From positions 1-9,226 of the forward strand of contig CACZNY010000156.1 in NCBI GenBank assembly GCA_902782655.1: a stretch of 9,226 bases of DNA. Direction: 5' to 3'. Both the position numbers and the translations under genes were made by a program. The stretch comes from an uncultured Lachnospiraceae bacterium (lineage in GTDB: Bacteria; Bacillota; Clostridia; Lachnospirales; Lachnospiraceae). Each line of letters opens with the position of its first letter. Within the stretch, counting starts at the first letter, position 1. Below, in pieces: positions 1 through 6,400 of the stretch. The notes under the pieces are model-generated. The model had not been told where the DNA came from. It ran no database searches and saw only the letters and a list, made by a program, of their open reading frames with translations.

Positions 1-210
1 GTATAACGTTCGCAAAATAACTGGCCTAATGCGACGAATGCTTGCCTGAGAGTGCGTGTCAAAAAACGTAGGCGTAGCGGGGTGCTAAACAGCCAGTGGC
101 TGTTTGCTTAGCACCGACCGGAGCGGAGCGTAGACCGCCGAGGCTTTTTCGGCACGTGCTATCAGGTGAGCAGGCAAGCATTTGGTCCAGTTATTTAAGA
201 TACGTTATAC
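1..210. repeat. Large imperfect palindromic element with internal hairpin (MITE-like or dispersed intergenic repeat)
   Basis: The two ends are inverted copies of each other, in matching blocks and in the same order. GTATAACGT at 1-9 pairs with ACGTTATAC at 202-210. AAATAACTGG at 15-24 pairs with the CCAGTTATTT block near 187-196. AATGCTTGCCTG near 37-48 pairs with CAGGCAAGCATT near 171-182. An AAAAA tract near 61-66 faces a TTTTT tract at 145-149. Inside, 81-115 forms a second hairpin from GGTGCTAA...ACAGCCA and TGGCTGT...TTAGCACC, with its centre at about 96. The whole stretch could fold as one long cruciform or RNA hairpin. There is no open reading frame of note. A short, ORF-free element with terminal inverted repeats resembles a MITE or a dispersed clostridial intergenic repeat. 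The left flank is outside the window, so target duplication cannot be judged and the element may extend further left. Confidence 0.75.
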
Positions 211-211
211 T
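182..211 (+). promoter_or_regulatory. Possible promoter inside the right end of the palindromic element, for the ion-channel gene
   Basis: TATACT at 206-211 is a fair -10 box. TTGGTC at 182-187, 18 bases upstream, is a weak -35 box. It lies 34 bases before the channel start codon and overlaps the right terminal arm of the palindrome. No better promoter is visible between the element and the gene. The -35 match is poor, so this is tentative. Confidence 0.3.
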
Positions 212-244
212 AGGATTTCAGAGTAAACGAAGGGGTTTGCTTCA

Positions 245-2119
245 ATGAAAAAGAACAGATTTACCTATTGGTTTGACAATCAGATGTCCAAGGGAACGAT
301 AGCGCTGATCAGGATTCTGACCATTGCTTCTTTTGGCGCGGTGGTCATTATGGGCATCATCATTGCCATCGCTGGGGGCAGTAAAGGCCCCGGCTTCGGA
401 GAGGGGCTCTGGCTAAGTCTGATCCATGTCCTGGATCCCGGCACCGTCTGCGGAGATGACCTGTCCAATGTTCCTTTTATTCTCGGCATGCTCTTTGTGA
501 CCTTCCTTGGTATCTTCATCTTCTCCACTCTGACAGGCATCATATGCAATGCCATTGATGAGAAGGTACAGGAGCTCCGCAAGGGAAAGTCCATAGTGGT
601 GGAGGAAGGGCATGTGATCATCCTGGGAACCGCCGGCGGCCTCTTCACGATGGTATCGGAGCTGATCGAATGCAATGCAAATCATAAGCGGGAAGCGCTG
701 GTGATCATGGATGACAAGGAAGATAAGGATGTCATGGATGACATGATCAATGACCGTTTTCCCGATAAAAAAACCACCCGGATCATCTGCCGCTGCGGTA
801 ATATCGCGGATGTAAACGATCTTAAGGTCTGCTCCTTTGACACCTGCAAGAGCGTTATCATCAATGCGGATAATGACGCCAGGACATTGAAATCAATCCT
901 TGCCGTCACAAAGCTCCTGAAGGAATACCATAATGACAATGCTTATATTACAGCGGTTATCCGCAATGAGGAGAATAAGGAAGCTGCCGAGGTAGCGGGA
1001 GAAGGCTATGCCGAGATCTTAAGCTTTAATGATATCATGAGCAGGATCATTGCCCACACCGGCCGGAATGCCGGACTTTCTGTTGTTTATACGGAGATCT
1101 TCGATGCAGATGGCAGCGAATTCTATATCGAAGAGCATCCTGAAGCGGCAGGCAGGACTCTTTCCGAACTGAACCGTCTGTTCCCGGTATCCACGGTCAT
1201 CGGTTTTGTAAAGGCAGACGGCGCGATACTCCTGAATCCGGAGCCGGATCTTAAGGCCGAAAAGGATGACAGGCTGATCCTTCTGGCTGAGGATGACGGC
1301 GAAAGCCACATGGATGCTTCACCTCATGGGATAAATGAAGACCATATCCTGAAGGAGTACTATAAGGAGCCGGCAGAGAAAAAGGATATGCTGATCCTTG
1401 GCTACAGCAGCAAGATAAAGTATATCCTGGAGGAAGAGGATAATTATGTGGCTTCCGGCTCAAGAATAACCGTGGCCCTTCCGGAAAGCCAGGCTCTGTG
1501 CAGGGAAGAGATCGATAACATAAAGCTGAAAAACATTTCCGTCGAAGTGGTTGAATGCGATATCTATAGCCGGAGCGGACTTGAATCGCTGCTGAAGGAA
1601 GAGAATACCATCCTTGTCCTTGCCGATAATGAAGAGGGCATGGATGATGAAACAGCGGAAAAGAAGGATGCGAAGATTCTCCTGATCCTGCTTCAGCTGA
1701 AATACTTTTCCGAAACAAGGGGATACAGGATGACCGTAACCAGTGAGATGCTGAAAACGGAAAACCAGGAGCTGGCTGAGATCGCGGAGGTTAATGATTT
1801 TGTGGTAAGCAGCAATATCACGAGCCTCGTCGTGACGCAGATCTGTCAGGAAAGGAAATTAAAGGCGATCTTTGAAGAGCTTCTCCGGGCAGAAGGCTCG
1901 GATATCTATGTCCGCCCTGCGGGATGTTATATCAGAACCGGAGAAAAGACCGATATCTATACAGCCTGCGAAGCCGCGGCCAGACAGAGAGAAGTCCTGA
2001 TCGGATACAGAAAGACCGATAAGGAGACTGGAGAGATTGAGATCGTTACCAATCCGCCGAAATCATCTGAGGTGCTTTTTGAAGAGCAGGATGCCTTTGT
2101 GGTGATAGCGGTTGATTAA
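245..2119 (+). CDS. CASTOR/POLLUX-type ion channel with RCK-like cytoplasmic domains
   Basis: This 624-residue membrane protein looks like a bacterial member of the CASTOR/POLLUX (DMI1) channel family. Residues 21-44 form a first transmembrane helix. Residues 52-70 hold a pore loop with the motif LDPGT followed by CGD, as I recall for bacterial homologues (LDPGTxxGD). Residues 76-101 form a second helix. The rest is cytoplasmic. A first Rossmann-like RCK/TrkA-N region starts at about 122 (HVIILGTAGG), and a second starts at about 382 (DMLILGY) after a linker at 350-380. The glycine motifs are degenerate relative to GxGxxG, as is usual in this family. Such channels assemble as tetramers and pass cations gated by the cytoplasmic ring. 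Plant members act at the nuclear envelope in calcium signalling, and bacterial roles are poorly known. AAGGGG lies about nine bases before the ATG. There is no partner gene nearby, so ion and function are not inferable from context. Confidence 0.88.
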   Translation: MKKNRFTYWFDNQMSKGTIALIRILTIASFGAVVIMGIIIAIAGGSKGPGFGEGLWLSLIHVLDPGTVCGDDLSNVPFILGMLFVTFLGIFIFSTLTGIICNAIDEKVQELRKGKSIVVEEGHVIILGTAGGLFTMVSELIECNANHKREALVIMDDKEDKDVMDDMINDRFPDKKTTRIICRCGNIADVNDLKVCSFDTCKSVIINADNDARTLKSILAVTKLLKEYHNDNAYITAVIRNEENKEAAEVAGEGYAEILSFNDIMSRIIAHTGRNAGLSVVYTEIFDADGSEFYIEEHPEAAGRTLSELNRLFPVSTVIGFVKADGAILLNPEPDLKAEKDDRLILLAEDDGESHMDASPHGINEDHILKEYYKEPAEKKDMLILGYSSKIKYILEEEDNYVASGSRITVALPESQALCREEIDNIKLKNISVEVVECDIYSRSGLESLLKEENTILVLADNEEGMDDETAEKKDAKILLILLQLKYFSETRGYRMTVTSEMLKTENQELAEIAEVNDFVVSSNITSLVVTQICQERKLKAIFEELLRAEGSDIYVRPAGCYIRTGEKTDIYTACEAAARQREVLIGYRKTDKETGEIEIVTNPPKSSEVLFEEQDAFVVIAVD

Positions 2120-2273
2120 ATTGAAGCTTCACATTATATCTGAATTAATTCAAGCGGACAGCTGAAAGCCTCATGATAAAGCCTGGCGTTCATGAGGATG
2201 ATGAATAAAGAAATATCACCGAACCGGATAATGCAGTCGGGATACCTTCAGGATAAGTCCGAATCTATTTTTC
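2120..2273. other. Gene-poor intergenic stretch with several small palindromes
   Basis: This stretch holds perfect palindromes TGAAGCTTCA (2122-2131) and TGAATTAATTCA (2141-2152). It also holds a hairpin with 8-bp arms, CCTCATGA (2169-2176) and TCATGAGG (2190-2197), around a 13-base loop. None is followed by a T-run, so I do not call a rho-independent terminator for the channel gene, although the 2169-2197 hairpin is the best candidate for a 3' end structure. A 32-codon open frame at 2201-2299 is discussed under findings. Confidence 0.5.
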
Positions 2274-2300
2274 TTGACATTCCCACAGTGGTAATGTAAT
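2274..2300 (+). promoter_or_regulatory. Predicted promoter for the lipoprotein (and perhaps protease-amidase) transcript
   Basis: A consensus -35 box TTGACA lies at 2274-2279. TGTAAT, a 5/6 match to the -10 consensus, lies at 2295-2300, giving a 15-base spacer. That spacer is slightly short, which would suit a weak or regulated promoter. It would start transcription near 2307, leaving a leader of about 200 bases before the lipoprotein start at 2510. A strong palindrome fills the spacer. Confidence 0.6.
2277..2297. promoter_or_regulatory. Putative operator: 21-bp near-perfect palindrome between -35 and -10
   Basis: The half-sites are ACATTcCCAC (2277-2286) and GTGGtAATGT (2288-2297) around a single central A at 2287. 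Nine of ten position pairs are complementary; only c2282/t2292 breaks symmetry. It lies exactly across the promoter spacer and overlaps the -35 and -10 boxes, the classic place for a dimeric repressor to block RNA polymerase. I do not recognise the sequence as a known regulator's consensus. It could also be a chance hairpin, but the position argues for an operator. Confidence 0.55.
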
Positions 2301-2312
2301 CATGAATTGTTA

Positions 2313-2482
2313 TGACTTCTCGCGCAGGAAGTCAAAGGATATTGATTTTTATCAGAAATTCAATATCCGTATTTCGCAGGATGCCAGGCATCCTGTCCGA
2401 AGGATTATGACACATATTTCCTTAATATGTGTCAAAACGGTAATTTATCGGACATGGTAAAGGGCTGTTTCTTTGGAGACAG
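2313..2482 (+). ncRNA. Structured leader: five consecutive stem-loops ahead of the lipoprotein gene
   Basis: Five adjacent inverted repeats of unrelated sequence follow one another. (1) TGACTTC 2313-2319 with GAAGTCA 2328-2334. (2) GGATATTGA 2337-2345 with TCAATATCC 2360-2368. (3) CAGGATGC 2377-2384 with GCATCCTG 2388-2395, loop of three. (4) TGACACATAT 2408-2417 with ATATGTGTCA 2425-2434, enclosed by a further pair TGTCCGA 2394-2400 and TCGGACA 2448-2454. (5) CTGTTTC 2465-2471 with GAGACAG 2476-2482 (one G-U pair), 15 bases before the ribosome binding site. The arms of 1-4 are perfectly complementary. Stem 3 and the outer stem of 4 share 2394-2395, so they compete at their edge. The region matches no riboswitch class I recognise. 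It could be a cis-acting leader or an independent small RNA. No T-run ends it before the gene. Confidence 0.5.
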
Positions 2483-2497
2483 TACAGTAATGATCAG

Positions 2498-2505
2498 AGG
2501 GAGGG
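2498..2505 (+). promoter_or_regulatory. Ribosome binding site of the lipoprotein gene
   Basis: AGGGAGGG lies four bases before the ATG at 2510, counted from its last base, with the GGAGGG core well placed for that start. It favours 2510 over the in-frame ATG at 2519. Confidence 0.7.
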
Positions 2506-2509
2506 TGAA

Positions 2510-3346
2510 ATGATCAGGATGAGCAGAATAATGATAACGGTCATGATTGCGGTGACGGTTTTTGCAGGCTTTATGACAGGCTGCGGCAAGGACGATGGAC
2601 CAATGTATGAAGAACCGATGTATGATGAACCGTTGTATGACGGACCGGAAGCAGAGCTATATGATGCAGAATTTGAGGATGACATGGAGTACCCGGAGGA
2701 TGCATATTATGATGAATATGTAGAAGAACCTGACGGTTCCTACGAAGAGAATTCCGAGAGTGGAGATCCGGCTTCTACAGCCGGCCTCAGCAATGATCAG
2801 ATCGTTGAACTGGCAAGGAAGCACAGCGGCGCCCCGGCTGCGGAACTTGATCAGGTGATGGATAACGGAAATCTGTTTATTCATTTATATGAAAATATGG
2901 AGGATCATACCGCTACGATCGACTGGTATGAGATAGACCCCAAAACCCTTAAAGGAACAAACTTCGAGGGTGAAGCGGTAGACCTTTCAGGAGAGGCTTC
3001 TTCCGGCAGTAAGGGTGATGCGAAAGAAGCTGTCAGTATTGCGGATGGAGAATATGTGACTGATGCTGAATATCAAGGCGAGCTTTCTGCAGACGGAAAG
3101 ACCATGACGATCACGACGGCGCTTTCCGAGTTCGTGAACAGCCCGTCGCCGGCCTATCCCAGGCAGACTTATGTTATCACAGTGGCGGATTCCTGTAAGT
3201 GTGTAGAGGTACAGGAGGAAACGAAGGAGAGCTCATTCTTTGACAAAATGGATCTTATCAGAGATTTTCTGAAAGGGCAGAGCGGACTTCCCATAACCTT
3301 GAAGTTTAAGAACAATGAACTGGTTGAAATCCTATTCTCTTCATGA
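2510..3346 (+). CDS. Lipoprotein with acidic tyrosine-rich linker and two small C-terminal domains, function unknown
   Basis: The 278-residue product starts with a lipoprotein signal: basic start (MIRMSR), hydrophobic core at 7-22, and lipobox MTGC with the lipidated cysteine at 25. It should be exported and anchored in the outer leaflet of the cytoplasmic membrane. Residues 31-80 are a low-complexity linker with five-residue repeats (PMYEE, PMYDE, PLYDG) passing into a run of Asp, Glu and Tyr. Residues 92-162 form one small domain (LSNDQIVELARKHS ... IDWYEIDPKTLKGTNFEGEAVDL) similar to domains I recall from clostridial lipoproteins. Residues 175-278 form a second, probably beta-rich, domain (DGEYVTDAEYQGEL ... 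LPITLKFKNNELVEILFSS). I recognise no catalytic motif. It sits 124 bases upstream of the protease-amidase gene with no terminator between, so it may be a surface partner, substrate or inhibitor of that enzyme; this is inference. Confidence 0.85.
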   Translation: MIRMSRIMITVMIAVTVFAGFMTGCGKDDGPMYEEPMYDEPLYDGPEAELYDAEFEDDMEYPEDAYYDEYVEEPDGSYEENSESGDPASTAGLSNDQIVELARKHSGAPAAELDQVMDNGNLFIHLYENMEDHTATIDWYEIDPKTLKGTNFEGEAVDLSGEASSGSKGDAKEAVSIADGEYVTDAEYQGELSADGKTMTITTALSEFVNSPSPAYPRQTYVITVADSCKCVEVQEETKESSFFDKMDLIRDFLKGQSGLPITLKFKNNELVEILFSS

Positions 3347-3470
3347 CTTTATTGCAGATCTATGATCTTTACGCCTGATCGGATATTTCGGGATGTGACC
3401 GGAACTGCGAGTTCAAAACAGAACCGAACGATCGGTTGCAGGAATATATATACCATAGGAGGTACTGTTT
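3347..3470. other. Short intergenic gap between lipoprotein and protease-amidase genes
   Basis: There is no T-run terminator and no convincing promoter pair. Two short hairpins are visible: GAACT...AGTTC near 3403-3415 and AACCGA 3422-3427 with TCGGTT 3432-3437. The ATATATATA stretch at 3443-3451 has no -35 box at a suitable distance. Read-through from the upstream promoter is therefore plausible. Confidence 0.4.
3457..3463 (+). promoter_or_regulatory. Consensus ribosome binding site of the protease-amidase gene
   Basis: AGGAGGT lies seven bases before the ATG at 3471, which supports that start and suggests efficient translation of a very long reading frame. Confidence 0.85.
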
Positions 3471-6400
3471 ATGGTTTTGAAAAAACATCTTAAAAAAACA
3501 GCAGCGGCGGCTCTTGCACTTCTCCTTGCCTTTTCGGCACTTCCCGGAGAAACGGTATTGGGAAATGAGATCCCGGAAACGGAGATTGCGGAGGTAAATG
3601 CGATCTCAGATCCTACAGGGATTTCAGAGCAGACGGAGATTTCAGAGCAGACGGATGTTTCAGAGTCGGAGGAGGCGGCCGCCGGGGTCACAGTCATGTT
3701 CTATGACATCGGAAGCGACCTGGAGGGTAATAATATGTCGTCAACCAATGACCTGCTGGAGATCATGGAGGGCATCTATTCTTCGGGGATCGAAAATCCA
3801 AAGGTAAATTTTATCGTAGAAACAGGAGGCATGGATCCCAATTTCAAGAACAGAAACCGTGCACAGGTCATTAGCGAAGGAAGGGAGGATTTGGAAAGCA
3901 CGTACAGGGATTTCGACGAAGAAAAGCTGCAGCGATACCGGACAAGATATGATTATCTTACAGGCACCGGCACCGACGGGGCAGGGATCAAATGGAATGA
4001 AAATCAGCGTTTTGAGATATACCCGGATGAGCTGAAGCCGGCAAAGCAGCAGCCCAGTGATCCGGGAAGGAGCATGACGGCCTCGGACGACAACAATGCC
4101 GTGCCGGAGCTGGCTGAATTTATCAAAACCACCAAAGAGGATTATCCGGCAGATCAGTACATGCTGATCATGTGGGATCACGGCGGCGGACCAAGCGACG
4201 GTTTCGGCATAGATGAAAGGGTCGAGGGAATGATCAAAGCATGGTCCATTCCGGCCACCATGGATGAAGCCGGAGTCGATGGAAACAGCGCCTTTGCCCT
4301 TGTGAATTATGATGCCTGTCTTATGGGAAATCTGGAGACAGCCCTTGTGTGGTCTCCATATACCAGATATTACACTGGTTCGGAGGAGCTGGAGGGCGGC
4401 GACGGGGATTATTATGAGCCCTGGGTAAAGCTCCTGTGCCAGGATGCTGAGCAGGTCGACTTTTCCGACGGGAATGCCGCGGATCAGGAGTTTGAGGAGA
4501 TCGGAAAGGAGATCGTAAAGGATTTCCGGAACTGGTATAAAAACCGTGAAGACACCGGAACAAAATCTCTGATCCGCACCGACAAAGTACCGGCGGTAGC
4601 GGAGGCACTGAGTGATTTCGCAAAAAGCTGCAGCAGGCTGTTTGAACTGGATCCTCTGACAAGCTACAACGGGATCCAGCAGATGCGCAATATTTCTCAG
4701 GATTTTTACGGCCGTGAAACCGGCATCATAGATATAAGCGACTTTGCTTACAACATGAGCAGCGATAAGTTCACCGATATCATAGATACGGGGAACATGG
4801 AAATGAAGGCTGCCACAGATAAGATGAAAAGCGCGGGTTCAGCCCTTATGAAAGCTGTGGATCAGGCCGTTCTCCTGCATCAGGAAACAAGCCAATACGA
4901 CCTCTATCACATTGGGGGGATCACCGTATACTTCCCCTATATGCATGCGAATGATTTCCTGAAGGAATATACTGACGGGTACAATGGTCTTGAACAAACG
5001 CAATCCCTTCAGCCATACAGGGATTTTCTGGGCAGCTTTGCCTCCATTCAGGCTGCCGGAGCTGATATCTGGAAAAATGAAACAGAAAAGGCTCAGGTGG
5101 AGAAGGCATTTTCTGACGCATTGGACAGCTATGGTCTCTCAGGTCTCTACAAGGGAGCATTGAAGAAGGTTCCTTCCGAGATCATGGATCACCGTCTTCA
5201 GAATGAAAGCATGAAGATCTACAAGGAGGAGACGGATGAGGGAAACAGCTATTTCTACAAACGCCGTGATTTCACTCTGGTGCACTATGTATATCAGGAG
5301 CCTTCCGTAATATTTACTCAGGATAAGGACAAAACGGAGCATTTTCTTGGTTCACTGCCGGCGGGAAAATATGAACAGACAGGGGATGCCTGGACGCAGG
5401 AGCTGATAAATTACGACAGGCAGCGCTGGTACGGGTTTTCGGATGGGAACGGAAAGTATATTCCGGCTGCTTTGTATGAAATCGACTCCGGATATACAGA
5501 CGATCAAAAGCTTTGTCCCGGAGATCCCTTTACAGACCAGACCTATGTCCAGATACCGGTGCTGTATCAGGGAGACCTGCATTTTCTGGATGTGAAGTTT
5601 GAAAAGGACAGCGATTACGGGACGATCCTCGGAATGTGGCCCTTTGAAACGGAAAGCAGAGTATACGGACGGTATATTAATGCAAGCGGATTCAAAGGGA
5701 AGGAGATCACCATCCTTGCGGATGTGCCGAACTATCTGGCGGGACAGGCCGGCGTGGCTTTTGACCCGAAAAAGATGGCTGAATCTGCATTGGGAACCAT
5801 CACAGTAAATCAGAATACGAGGCTTATAAGAGGGATCAGTCTCTGCGATGAAAACGAAGGGGAGCTGGCTGTAGACGGAACCATGAGCATGGGATATTAC
5901 ATGAAGGATCTTTTTGGTTCCTACTATTCTTTCGAGGATTTTAACGAGACGGTTACGGTATCTCTGAAGGCGGGCGTAAATAAGAAGGCCAAAGGCTCTG
6001 TCATGACTAAGGATGATATGAGTCTCAGCTTTACCTCGGAAAACAATACTGAATACGAAGACTCTGAGCTGGAAAACCTGTCCTATTATTATAAGGACGA
6101 GGATGGCGGCCTCAGGGAGCTTTATGAGATCGACGGCAGCTTCTATACAAAAGAAGGCGATAATGAGAATAAGGCCGGTGAAGAAACCCCCGGATTACTA
6201 TACGGAACGGCAGATATTCCGGAGGGCTATAAAGAGTTTATCCTGGATAAGGATACAGAGATCTTCATCAGGCCTGAGGAGATCGATGCGAAAAATCTGA
6301 ATAAACTGGACGGTGGAACCGTCGATCTGGAGAAATACTTTACTCTGACGGGGGGAGTAACCTCGGCGACCATCAAGGTGGCGGATACCCCCGGTGAAGA

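Noticed and set aside
1019..1718. Several minus-strand open frames inside the channel gene
   Set aside because: They are shadows of a confident + strand gene, with arginine-, serine- or cysteine-rich composition typical of antisense frames and no family signature.
2169..2197. Terminator for the channel gene
   Set aside because: The 8-bp hairpin has a long loop and no T-run after it. The later run of five T at 2268-2272 has no adjacent GC-rich stem.
2313..2482. CRISPR-like array or known riboswitch
   Set aside because: The repeats are inverted pairs of different sequence, not direct repeats with spacers, and the conserved cores of riboswitches I know are not visible.
2494..2685. Minus-strand open frame encoding a Ser/Gly-rich N-terminus and hydrophobic C-terminus
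   Set aside because: It lies antisense to the start of the lipoprotein gene. Its repeats are the reverse reading of the lipoprotein's Tyr/acidic repeats, and the hydrophobic end mirrors the signal peptide. No ribosome binding site was noted.
3438..3451. Separate promoter for the protease-amidase gene at the ATATATATA stretch
   Set aside because: No -35 box is found at 15-19 bases upstream, and the stretch lies only a few bases before the ribosome binding site, leaving little room for a leader.
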